Part shown: in pieces, positions 54,101 to 58,864 of the stretch
Numbering within the stretch: the first letter of the stretch is position 1
How the letters are laid out: each line of letters starts with the position of its first letter
Source of the DNA: Clytia hemisphaerica
Taxonomy: Eukaryota; Cnidaria; Hydrozoa; Leptothecata; Clytiidae
Reading direction: 5' to 3'
Length of the DNA: 64,000 bases
Assembly (NCBI GenBank): GCA_902728285.1
Contig: CACVBU010001011.1
Location: forward strand, 361,915 to 425,914
Notes under the pieces: model-generated
Database searches by the model: none
What the model saw: the letters and a program-made list of their open reading frames with translations, nothing else
What the model was told of the DNA's origin: nothing
Position numbers and translations under genes: made by a program

Positions 54101-54339
54101 GATCTTCACGAACCACTATTATGGAGGAAGATGAAAAAGAAGGAAGGGGCGCCCATCCCAACAAAATTACAGATAAAGTGACAGTAGATACACCATTGAA
54201 AAGTACGCATGCGTCAAATTTAACAAGGACTGCTTCTGAGCCACTTTTCATCAAACACGAGGAAAATGTCGAGCTTGAAACAATTCAGAACGGATATGCA
54301 CAGGGTGCATCGAAGTCAGCTTTCGAGTTAAATTGCTAA
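33106..54339 (+). CDS. KCNQ: KCNQ (Kv7) voltage-gated potassium channel, whole gene model
   Basis: Sixteen common exons join to 2673 nt, exactly 891 codons with the stop, every junction being GT..AG with matching phase. The protein is a six-transmembrane K+ channel subunit that assembles as a tetramer in the plasma membrane and gives slow, low-voltage M-type current. Visible parts, numbered from the common-exon ATG: LLERP then S1 (~26-62), S2 with EYILRIW (~76-100), [18 protein letters not shown]3 (~119-133), S4 arginines [17 protein letters not shown] (~146-162), S5, pore helix and filter [10 protein letters not shown] (~231-240), S6 [16 protein letters not shown] (~260-276), IQ-type site (~294-305), helix [20 protein letters not shown] (~490-508), helix D coiled coil [20 protein letters not shown] (~538-557), then ~330 disordered residues. 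Length suits the family. The 5' exon may vary. Confidence 0.92.
33245..33343. mobile_element. pogo/Tigger-like MITE, 99 bp, TA flanks
   Basis: CAGTTGATGCTCTCTAATTC and inverse GCGTCAACTG, flanked by TA, 100 bp after the first-exon donor. Confidence 0.8.
33621..33918. mobile_element. MITE, AAGCCC family, ~298 bp
   Basis: Inverted ends ATTGAGTTTCAAGCCCGA. Subterminal GGATGGGAAATAAATGGCTT recurs in related copies near 5160 and 7160. Confidence 0.8.
34593..34733 (+). repeat. Two ~73-bp tandem units across the KCNQ exon 1 acceptor
   Basis: CATGGGTC at 34593 and 34666 begin two similar units, each with AGAGA.TCTACT, a pyrimidine-rich TCTTxxCTTCCCTC tract and an end matching the splice junction. 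Only the second has the AG. Confidence 0.65.
34733..34860 (+). CDS. KCNQ: KCNQ exon A: pre-S1 and start of S1
   Basis: Acceptor CCTTCCCTCTAG|ATG, donor ATGGT|GTAAGT, ends in phase 2. Encodes a basic N-terminal segment and [17 protein letters not shown], the counterpart of the conserved LERPRGWAFIYH of Kv7. An ATG right at the acceptor means it can be read both as start and as continuation of a phase-0 upstream exon. Confidence 0.88.
35115..35270. mobile_element. Palindromic MITE in intron A
   Basis: ATTCATGATATTCATGACGT to its inverse, with CCGGTTTTTGCCAGTAGTG arms. Same family as 502-657 and 35698-35846. Confidence 0.8.
35468..35564 (+). CDS. KCNQ: KCNQ exon B: S1
   Basis: Acceptor TTCTTTTTAG, donor TATTTA|GTGAGT, phase 0 at the end. 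Encodes [20 protein letters not shown] and the S1-S2 linker. A palindromic MITE begins 11 bp after the donor. Confidence 0.88.
35576..35673. mobile_element. ACGTTG palindrome MITE in intron B
   Basis: CCCAGCTGGCACACGACGTT to its inverse GCCAGCTGGG. Confidence 0.85.
35698..35846. mobile_element. Palindromic MITE in intron B
   Basis: ATGATATTCATGTCGTAATG to its inverse, with CCCGGTTTTTGCCAGTAGTG arms. Confidence 0.8.
36396..36522 (+). CDS. KCNQ: KCNQ exon C: S2 and S2-S3 linker
   Basis: Acceptor TTTTTTTTCAG, donor TATAG|GTAAGT, ends in phase 1. Encodes [20 protein letters not shown] and the [18 protein letters not shown] block diagnostic of Kv7. Confidence 0.95.
36939..37023 (+). CDS. KCNQ: KCNQ exon D: S3 and start of S4
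   Basis: Acceptor CTCGTTTCAG, donor TTCAG|GTAGGC, ends in phase 2 inside the first S4 arginine codon. Encodes [18 protein letters not shown] and the short S3-S4 loop. A TIR element starts 22 bp after the donor. Confidence 0.93.
37109..37641 (+). mobile_element. BEL/Pao 5' LTR
   Basis: 533 bp, TGTGACGG...GGCCGTTACA, starting TG and ending CA. Target duplication GGTTA at 37104-37108. By eye it differs from the 3' LTR at one base. Confidence 0.93.
37690..38215 (+). repeat. ATCGAAT-type repeats in the BEL leader
   Basis: Degenerate array of TCGTATCG, then ATCGAATCCAATCGAATTTT units, between the LTR and the coding start. Frames open through it reflect the repeat. Confidence 0.75.
38258..44224 (+). 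CDS. BEL/Pao gag-pol polyprotein
   Basis: 1988 codons with no stop or shift. In order: coiled-coil N-terminus; DUF1759-type gag region (~350-480); zinc knuckles (~575-640); aspartic protease with [10 protein letters not shown] near 687; reverse transcriptase with VFDCSA near 1007 and the catalytic YVDDLL near 1130; RNase H with FSDGST near 1310 and [11 protein letters not shown] near 1385; integrase with a Cys-rich zinc region, then the D,D-35-E residues in VDMFG near 1687, RSDNGTNF near 1748 and GGAWERL near 1800; and a C-terminal DUF5641-type domain (~1880-1975). All catalytic residues that I can check are present. No envelope frame follows. Products would reverse-transcribe and integrate the element. 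Confidence 0.95.
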   Translation: MASKRAGRGVQHRPVTRGILTQHALWQEDRLKLQKIVKEKIAKVKAMLEINSEDVEEGYAELERYFKQLLVAHTKCQMLLEHDEPKYSDLVEKLDKSVHLIKRRIIERSLNGSVGPSSQEPRTPQNSTELRTQQEQVESRKLESEAGAIKNAHLMELARLKQLKLEQQYITKKRQAQIEAELIDNELQIAIAQSKLEVFSKTDPLVDIPYDIPSNESYVNDYVAKHSTPAVDAPIKVPHPPSLPKSYAVSSASLSFRRRLSPLNNDALSVAPSQSISVAPPLPVSGYTQGNLPRPQAASNDLLNHPINLSKRAYTIRNNPQNSSSSLAVAETSPRHSPQRPVDQTYDLFSQMMGYLQAPDADISPFYGNPLNFEFFMASFHEAVERKIRDPKGCLTRLLRYLKGEPHELVQGCIHMASDQGFKYAKELLKKRYGDPYRVYSEYMKELKEWPKIKPNDAQAFRKFHSFLIKFKSTTDCHKSSRSNSPEVLQTLSKKIPSYLQNRWGKIVLKVRKVGGEATLEHFIQLIEDEVTLVNDPLFSHGALSDPKSKPEKKGPFVKTGLNKVPPSDNRRKLKCILCDQSHDLDDCANFIKLPPKDRHDYVFNKRLCYCCLKPTSSKHTAKTCNRKKKCTSCEELHPTSLHDYYVPPTKTGRIASNLDDSIGLCVVPVRLFHKDSPNFVKTFALLDNGSQGTFINTDFLQEIDASSTTTSLSIKTIHGEKTERCRAVDDLVVSPVHDDSIRIHLPRTYSQSDLPVDDEDVPTKERLIQWKYLQPISSFLPSSSQHIKVGLLIGSNCPQALEPLETIASQKNGPFAYRTRLGWCVSGPINSSNSSSNTQRLSVNRTGRPTEKSFSCFRNQTKVKEVDLKEMLLTMYRHDFNEAPSSGLASNDEKQTCFSQNDKKFMKMMQEESKFVDGQYVLPLPFRDRNTNVPNNRGQAVKRAIYLKKKLTANDKFFTDYQAFMKTIIDKGYAVPCQTEPNDGKTWYIPHHGVYHPRKPDKIRVVFDCSAKFKDISLNSMLLQGPDLTNQLVGVLSRFRKEPVGFFGDIEKMFYRVKVPDDQQDFLRFLWWKDGDLNSELKEYRLTVHLQGAISSPSCANFALRKTADDNSEKYDPEVTSILKESFYVDDLLKSTTTEEKAKQLLWDTKALCNDGGFNLVQLGSTSRAIIDTIPVEDRMKGIKNLDSSTSTLPIERVLGVSWCIQNDEFNFRIVLKDKPLTRRGILSSVSSIYDPLGFAAPVMLLIKRLLQKLIKDDKSWDDQISGEERAIWEKWRLQLPSLENVTIKRCFKPENFGKVVKATAHHFSDGSTIGYGQCSYLQLTDDKEQISTSFLMGKSRVAPLKQITVPRMELTAAVTSIKVSNLLNQELKYENLEHVFWTDSKVVLGYINNESKSFHVFVANRIEIIRDNSTNKQWNHVPGKINSSDIGSRGIEASKLNESRWLQGPEFLQKPYKTETEAAIYDVSPDDPEVKTKKKVLMIKGHSEQTSFINHLISQTNNWWKLKRVIARIMIWRSKQSNYTQITLDDMQAAEVTVIKLIQQNSFHKDISSLTNKEEKYTGQLSSLNPFVDDNGLLRVGGRLRKSNLNPECKNPIILPKKHALSRMIVSWYHSKVAHCGRGITMNAVRTAGYWIVNLNSLTRSIIKDCVKCRRNRGKCSTQLMADLPTERTEEVPPFTYVGVDMFGPFQVKERRSTLKKFVALFTCLNTRAVHLESSGHMDTDHFIMMLRRFIGRRGQVRLLRSDNGTNFVGCDNEMKRAINEMDDKTIEIFLQQQGGEWMGWKRNPPSSSHMGGAWERLIRSARSIFSSLIYNHGLSLNNEAFLTLLVEIEAIINSRPLTDTLSDDSELPLSPINLLTMKSRVVLPPPGNYSANDLYSRRRWRRVQHIANEFWSRWRKEYLQTLQRRSKWQHKIRNFSIGDVVLLKETNFRNDWQLARITEVFKDENNVVRSCQIRTQRGLFNRPIHKLVLLVQADRTSVESE
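44235..44366 (+). repeat. Three GC-rich ~54-bp tandem units after the BEL ORF
   Basis: Each unit contains GGGGCCGCCGGTGAGGCCGA, in strong contrast to the AT-rich surroundings. A TATGTTGTAG mini-array follows at 44381-44430. Confidence 0.85.
44530..45062 (+). mobile_element. BEL/Pao 3' LTR
   Basis: 533 bp matching the 5' LTR except for one A/T difference near 44739. Followed by the GGTTA duplication. Confidence 0.93.
45255..45348. mobile_element. ACGTTG palindrome MITE in intron D
   Basis: CCCAGCTGGCACACAACGTT to its inverse GTGTGCCGGC. Confidence 0.8.
45522..45618 (+). CDS. KCNQ: KCNQ exon E: S4 and S4-S5 linker
   Basis: Acceptor CTTCTTTTTCAG, donor AGACAG|GTAACT, ends in phase 0. Encodes the arginine ladder [16 protein letters not shown] and the linker [11 protein letters not shown]. 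Its 3' end and donor are repeated in tandem in the following intron. Confidence 0.95.
45572..45863 (+). repeat. Tandem ~68-bp units made of KCNQ exon E end plus its donor
   Basis: Unit 1 is the functional exon end and intron start. Units 2-4 and a partial fifth repeat a GTTCAAAATTG..CATGTCATTTAC.AACATAGA block followed by intron start, with decayed donors (GA or TA in place of GT). A separate copy at 46098-46146 keeps CAG|GTAACC. Confidence 0.85.
46187..46336 (+). CDS. KCNQ: KCNQ exon F: S5 and turret
   Basis: Acceptor CATTCTATAG, donor GGCGTC|GTAAGT, phase 0. Encodes [26 protein letters not shown], an acidic turret and DGLYWGV at the pore helix. Confidence 0.95.
46540..46650 (+). CDS. KCNQ: KCNQ exon G: selectivity filter and S6
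   Basis: Acceptor TTCTTTTCAG, donor CCGGCT|GTGAGT, phase 0. Encodes the filter [13 protein letters not shown], then [16 protein letters not shown]. Vertebrate Kv7 has TTIGYGD, so the first filter positions differ conservatively. Confidence 0.95.
46865..47218. mobile_element. MITE with GGCCGTCCAC ends in intron G
   Basis: Left GGGGCCGTCCACGCACTAA pairs with GTGCGTACG..GTGGACGGCTC at the right, with G-rich runs and GCGTACGCTTGCGTACAG inside. Resembles the GGGCCGTCCA MITEs common in invertebrates. Confidence 0.7.
47407..47502 (+). CDS. KCNQ: KCNQ exon H: end of S6 and IQ-site start
   Basis: Acceptor CCTCTGTTTAG, donor ATCCAG|GTAGGA, phase 0. Encodes [32 protein letters not shown], i.e. the gate and helix A. 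Confidence 0.95.
47857..48112 (+). CDS. KCNQ: KCNQ exon I: IQ completion and A-B linker
   Basis: Acceptor TTTTCTGTAG, donor CCATTG|GTGAGA, ends in phase 1. Begins [18 protein letters not shown], completing the IQ-type calmodulin site, then a basic Ser/Tyr-rich linker. Confidence 0.92.
48151..48354. mobile_element. MITE with CCTGG ends (copy 1)
   Basis: Arms TTTGATTGGAGTTTTTTGAA and inverse; a related copy lies at 54850-55046. Confidence 0.65.
48512..48833. mobile_element. Small TIR element with internal CTGGATATCC tandem repeats
   Basis: Ends GCTTTTCCAGAAA and TTTCTGGAAAAGC. Inside are five to six copies of a ~35-55-bp unit with CCCCTGGATATCC. Confidence 0.65.
49050..49193 (+). CDS. KCNQ: KCNQ exon J: A-B linker
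   Basis: Acceptor CCACCATAG, donor AAGACA|GTAAGG, phase 1 at both ends. Hydrophilic, includes [18 protein letters not shown]. Confidence 0.85.
49562..49643 (+). CDS. KCNQ: KCNQ exon K: A-B linker
   Basis: Acceptor CATAATTGCAG, donor CAACC|GTAAGT, from phase 1 to 2. Encodes [18 protein letters not shown] and a Gln-rich end. Confidence 0.82.
49762..51043. mobile_element. TA-flanked TIR element with CGTTTTGGGGGCC repeats in intron K
   Basis: Ends CAGTATGTGGCCCCCAAAAC and its inverse, flanked by TA. CCGTTTTGGGGGCC is repeated three times at the right end, and related blocks lie at 49952-49968 and 50118-50132. 1.28 kb, Tc1/mariner or pogo-like, no transposase. Confidence 0.78.
51280..51355 (+). 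CDS. KCNQ: KCNQ exon L: before helix B
   Basis: Acceptor TTTTATCACAG, donor TTCAAG|GTAAGT, ends in phase 0. Encodes [20 protein letters not shown], matching the conserved VIRSIRRMKYHVAKRKF region. Confidence 0.9.
51853..51947 (+). CDS. KCNQ: KCNQ exon M: helix B
   Basis: Acceptor CACCACCGTAG, donor TCAAG|GTTTGT, ends in phase 2. Encodes [20 protein letters not shown], the calmodulin-binding helix B. Confidence 0.95.
52267..52292 (+). CDS. KCNQ: KCNQ exon N: 26-nt microexon
   Basis: Acceptor GTATTTTCAG, donor TAAAG|GTAAAA, from phase 2 to phase 1. Encodes METAIGIK between helix B/C and helix D. Skipping it together with the next exon would shift the frame, so it appears constitutive. Confidence 0.8.
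52755..52810 (+). CDS. KCNQ: KCNQ exon O: start of helix D
   Basis: Acceptor TTCTTTGTAG, donor GAAAAG|GTAGGC, ends in phase 0. Encodes [19 protein letters not shown]. Confidence 0.9.
53293..54339 (+). CDS. KCNQ: KCNQ exon P: helix D coiled coil and C-terminal tail
   Basis: Acceptor TTTCCTTTCAG; the frame runs to TAA at 54337-54339. Begins [19 protein letters not shown], the subunit-assembly coiled coil. About 330 charged, Ser-rich residues follow with no fold that I recognise. An open frame also extends upstream of the acceptor to 53164, but that part is intronic. Confidence 0.92.
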   Translation, partial: VNVMDEKLDTILELLQNRKHNLKCQHNSHGGGTGDDMRRFSNGTGSTEIDVPMSDSDESNDGFHHQDPIDGSKRAERKRGATLESLELTKRLEKLKDEEETRDALSNERRARAESRFTVTPSFLPEDKETEIQPEAVVPEENINLPGSSNKSSIEKLSPPSCPISLQKKYQSVPNIPKHTNLKDPNDEPRRSSSVHFDESSLVKHRSQSDVVSIYDDIKQPNNRLHPSHSSRISRLTRSSDDVRGNAYVSDLESDESSKSSTPKEHSSPRSSRTTIMEEDEKEGRGAHPNKITDKVTVDTPLKSTHASNLTRTASEPLFIKHEENVELETIQNGYAQGASKSAFELNC

Positions 54340-54349
54340 TCATTTCATT

Positions 54350-54500
54350 GTTGACTCGCTAATTCGAACTCGAACGGAAGACTGATTATCGTTCGAATTA
54401 CAGAGAGATTCTTACTATCAAAAATATTTCTTCCTCGACGCGAGCTGAGAAATAAATTATAGTTCGAGTTATAAAAAGATTCGAATTAGTGAGAGTCAAA
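54350..54500. mobile_element. Degenerate pogo-like MITE just after the KCNQ stop
   Basis: TTGACTCGCTAATTCGAACT and inverse GAATTAGTGAGAGTCAA. It may lie in the 3' UTR. Confidence 0.55.
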
Positions 54501-54849
54501 AAATAAGGTTTGTTTTTTGGGATCATTTGATTTGGGATCATATACATTTTTATATCGTAATTGTTAGAGTAGTTATTGGGTATAGAACTTGGGATCTGTT
54601 TTTAAACTTTATAACGTCAATCCAAAAACACTGTTCTTAAGATCCGTTCAAACACCACTGGCCTCGTTTGCAAACAAAAGTGGTAAACATTCTCAAACTT
54701 AATGGTAACTGCGCTGACGCAAGCACGATGTAGGGATATGGTTAGTTGACAATAGAAAAAATCATTGCCTTAAACGACGTCGGGTAATCTTTCCAACGAT
54801 ATTTTGAAAACAAAGCCGACAAAAAATGGCATCATTGACCTTTATAAAC

Positions 54850-55046
54850 CCTGGACCAAATATATCCGCCATATTTGATTGGAGTTTTTCTTGAAAGTGG
54901 TACCCGCAAAGAAGCCGTTTTAGTGTTAAACTTTGCCTAACGATAATCGGTGCTACTTCACTTGTACCCAAACGAAGTTGATCTAGCGCTCTCGGCGCGA
55001 ATACCACTTTAAAAAAAACTCCGATCAAAGTTTTTATTTGGCAGGG
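54850..55046. mobile_element. MITE with CCTGG ends (copy 2)
   Basis: CCCTGGACCAAATATATC at the left; the arm TTTGATTGGAGTTTTTCTTG pairs with its inverse at the right. Confidence 0.65.
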
Positions 55047-55049
55047 ATT

Positions 55050-55690
55050 AAAAAACTGCCTCCAGGGTTAAAAGAGACTTTATTTTGCAGAAAATCCATG
55101 CATTGGGGGTTGGGAATCAATGCAGGACATTCGATTAACATGAGGGGTGAATAAGGGTACCGCGTTTTGTAAATACTGTCATTATTTTCTAAATATTTTT
55201 GTAGACAATTTTATATCAGTAAATTTTATACCTAAAAGTTGAATACCTTTTTTTAATTTTCGAGCAATATACCAATACATCAATGTTTATCCTTTTTATT
55301 TTTCCGTGTTGTTACACGCACGTCAGATTATTTTTAACCTGACGTGCATAGATCCATTTTATATAGCTGTTGTTAGATGCATGTCAGGTCACGGAAAATT
55401 ATAAAATTGTCTAGTAAAATTCTTGATAATCTGTTGTTTATTCGACCGATTCTAGGTGTACCTGACGTGCGCGTATCCGATTCTAGGGTATAATCATTCG
55501 AAAGTTTCGAGGAGAAATTTCCGTCTGTGAAGGCATTTGGCGATGACTTCAGTTTGCTTATTTAACAAGTTTTTAACAAGAAATAAAAAGTGGAGATTTT
55601 CTAGTAAAAGATACAGTAAAAACAAAAAAATTCTTTAAAAAAATCTAAAAATCTATATTTTTCACCTAAACTAGAGCTCTAATCCACTAT
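55050..55690. other. Non-coding stretch between KCNQ and the LINE
   Basis: AT-rich. CCTGACGTGC occurs three times between 55320 and 55480, unexplained. Confidence 0.4.
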
Positions 55691-55706
55691 TCCTCAACAT
55701 TTCCGG

Positions 55707-56041
55707 ATGGACGAGGACACTACAGCCGACACCTCCATAGACAATCACCCTAGTCAAAATTTTGACGAATTGCTTGTATGGTATGCAACTGCTTTGTGCA
55801 TTTTAGATGTTCCCAGCTCCCATCGTACCAAATCCAGGCCTTCCTGGACACCAAGGCAAAAAGAAACGGAAGATGGAAGTTCTGCTGTATCAACTGCGTG
55901 GAGGTACCCCAAGACCTTTATGCACTGTGTGATGTAGTAGAAGCCGACTTAACTGAACTCAAGAACGACATCTCGGAAAGAGACCGAATCATCGAAGTTT
56001 TCGATGGTAACGAGAAGAAATTAATCAAGTCAGTCCAATAA
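55707..56041 (+). pseudogene. LINE ORF1 N-terminus with PHD finger remnant
   Basis: The cluster VHFRCSQLPSYQIQAF then FCCINC appears only after a frame change near 55775, and a TAA follows at 56039. Related to the PHD finger in the half-LINE at 30.9 kb (HYACSELPAYQVQICL). Confidence 0.7.
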
Positions 56042-56134
56042 TGCGAAACTCAAAGATAAGTCAATCGAGAGATGTTCCGTGGATGAGATGAATCAAAAGA
56101 TCCAAAAAGAGATCACTGAGCTTGGTGCAACCAT

Positions 56135-56801
56135 AGAGGTAATAAAAGTTAGATGGAGTAACAAATTTTCTGTAATAGCCAGAGAAGTCATAAAACTCTT
56201 TAGAAATTTCTTTCAAATCGGCCTCCTTTGATTACCAATCCTTGATAGCAAAAATCACTCAAGATATAGATTATAAGAACTAAAGTAAAGTTATTCTGTC
56301 CAACAAAACCTCGTATTTTTAGGTAAAATGCAAATTTTTTTCGAGTAATAATTTCTTCATAGTTTTAAAAGAAGTTTTTATTTTATCGAGAGGTAAACTT
56401 CTTCAAATTTTGCGAATTCTTTGTTGTTTGTGGAAGGTTCTTTGCTATAAATATCTTAAGATCTAAAATAGCAGCTGTCTCATAATTTTGATAGAATATA
56501 GTTGAAAGATTGGCATTAGTAAATATGTAAAAATTTACAAAATTTGCCGAGGATTTCCTGAGCGAACATTTCAAATTCGATGTTTTGTGCTTATTCTTGC
56601 AAGGTTTTCTTATGTTTTATAAACAAAACTGTCATCACACAATGAATAAATTAAAAATGTAGCGTGATTTTATTCAAATTCTCTTCGACTCAAGTATTCC
56701 CATGAGCGAAAGCAAAATTAATGGCTTTTTCCCAAAGCAACAAAGCAACAGTTTGCTATCAACGATACAATACAACAGAATAGTAGTTTTATTACCTCCA
56801 A
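56135..56801. mobile_element. TIR element with ~11-bp TSD inside LINE ORF1
   Basis: Duplication GGTGCAACCAT at 56124-56134 and 56802-56812. Inverted ends GAGGTAATAAAA and TTTTATTACCTC. Length of duplication suggests a Mutator-like element. Confidence 0.75.
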
Positions 56802-56810
56802 GGTGCAACC

Positions 56811-57488
56811 ATGAAGGCGTCGATTATTGACGAGATCAAAGCGACACTCTTGAGCGTTGAAAACCAAATGACTGTGGTAAAGCAGTCTTATGCTAAAGCA
56901 GTTAAAGACCCATCACTAGACGACTCTAACACCTCCATCAAGGAGGTTATTAGAGAAGCTCTACGAGAAGAAGATGCAGAAGAAATAAATAAACAAAAAT
57001 GTGTCTCGAATGTCATTGTCCATGGAGTACCTGAACAAGATACCAACATGGACAAGAGCTGGGTGGACGGTCTCATCAAAGAAACACATTCAAATGTAAC
57101 AGTTAAGCGTGTTACTCGATTGGGTAAGACCTCAACCGACAGGAAACGTCCGATCTTGATCTGTTTATCAAGCGAAGACGAGAAATTCAATCTTCTCGGA
57201 AATTTACCTGCTCTTAAAGGAAATGAAAAGTTTTCTGGAGTGAGCATCACTGAAGACCTTACGCCTGATTTGTGTAAGAAAGTGCACCAATTGTCTATCG
57301 AAGCTAAAGAATTGAATGCAACAAAATCTCCAACATCAGGAATATATCACGTCCGTGGTTATTCAAAAAACGGGTTCAGTATCAAGATGGTGCCACTCAA
57401 GAAAAAATCATCGATGACGAAATCACCAACAGAGAAGAATGTTTCCTTCTCCGAAAACCTAACAGAGACAAACATCATCAAAGAATAG
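56811..57488 (+). pseudogene. LINE ORF1 C-terminal part (RRM-like)
   Basis: 225 open codons, whose first ATG is created at the insertion junction. A helical region is followed by SNVIVHGVPEQD near 67, VKRVTRLGK near 97 and LCKKVHQLSIEAKELN near 155: the ORF1 nucleic-acid-binding domains. Confidence 0.75.
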
Positions 57489-57523
57489 GGGCAAAAACCG
57501 CTCCAAAACAAGTAATAAAAGAT

Positions 57524-58864
57524 ATGAAGATTCTTTATACAAATGCAGATCAGTTAACATCGTTTAAGAAAAAAGAATTACAGTCCATGGTCCGGGAAGA
57601 AAAGCCCCATATAATTGCAATCTGCGAAGCTAAGACAAAAGCAGGTGCCTTGAAGGAGTTACATGAATATGAATTCGATGGCTACAAAATTGCTAGCCAA
57701 GTTAACCTAGATACAGATCAAGAGCGTGACATTGTCATATTTGTCCATATATCCATTAAACACTTGGTAATCGATGTCAAGCCTCCAGTGACTTTCAATG
57801 AAGTTTGCATGATTGAAGTACAACTATCAGGAAAAGATTTGCTCGCTGTTGCATGCATTTATCGAAGCCCAACTAGATCTGCGTCCTCTAACGAAAGCAA
57901 CAACAACCTAAACTTATTGATCAAGTCCATTGCATTAAACAAGAAATATTCGCACAAATGTTTGTTAGGAGATTTCAACTTTCCAACAATCAATTGGGAA
58001 AACTGGACCACCCCGCATCTGGAGGATAGCAAAGAAGAGAAATTCTTAAATACTTTGAGAGACGCATATCTCCATCAACATGTTAATGAACCAACTCGAT
58101 GTAGAGGAGCTGATGACCCATCCCTCATCGACTTGATCTTAACAGGCGAAGAAAACCAAATTAGGAATCTCGACTACCTAAGACCACTAGGAAAAAGTGA
58201 CCATAGTTCGTTGGCTTTCAATTTCGTTTGCTACGCATACTCCAAACCTACGCAAACAAGGTTCATCTATGCTTCGGCCAATTTCAAATTAATGAAAAAT
58301 GACCCGACGTTGAGGGAATGGAAAGAAGGCTTCAAAAATGCATCCGTGAATAAATCAGTGGAAGATCTCTGGGAATCGTTCAAGAAAGTTGTCATTGATC
58401 TCAGAAATCGGTTTGTCCCTTTGAAAGAAGTTGGAAACGATTTTTGGAGGAAAAAAGGTAAAGTTCCAATTAATAAGAATCTTCGAGATGAAATCAAATT
58501 GAAAAAAACGCTCCATAGAAGGTGGTTAAGATCTGCACCTCTCGACAGAGATCGTCATCGTGTCAATTACACTATTGTAAGAAACAGAGTTAATCGTTTG
58601 ATGTCAAAGGCCCACAGGACTTATGAAAAAAGCATTTATGATAAATCCAAGGAAAAACCAAAGATATTTTGGTCTCGTGTAAGATCTAAACTTAAGTCAT
58701 CAAGCGGAGTCTCACCACTACTAGAAAACCCTGATTACAAATCATCGATTAAACATGACGATCTCTACAAGGCTATCCTACAAAAACAGTTTTGCAGCGT
58801 CTTTACCAATGGAACCCCCAGGAACGATTCCCGACTTTTCTACACGAACGGAGAATCAAGTTGA
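57524..58864 (+). pseudogene. LINE ORF2 endonuclease and start of RT
   Basis: 446 open codons with APE-type endonuclease motifs: MKILYTNADQL at the start, ICEAKTK near 37, YRSPTRS near 112, LLGDFNFPTINW near 145, LIDLILT near 203 and GKSDHSSL near 224. The frame breaks near 58800, before the reverse transcriptase core. Confidence 0.85.
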
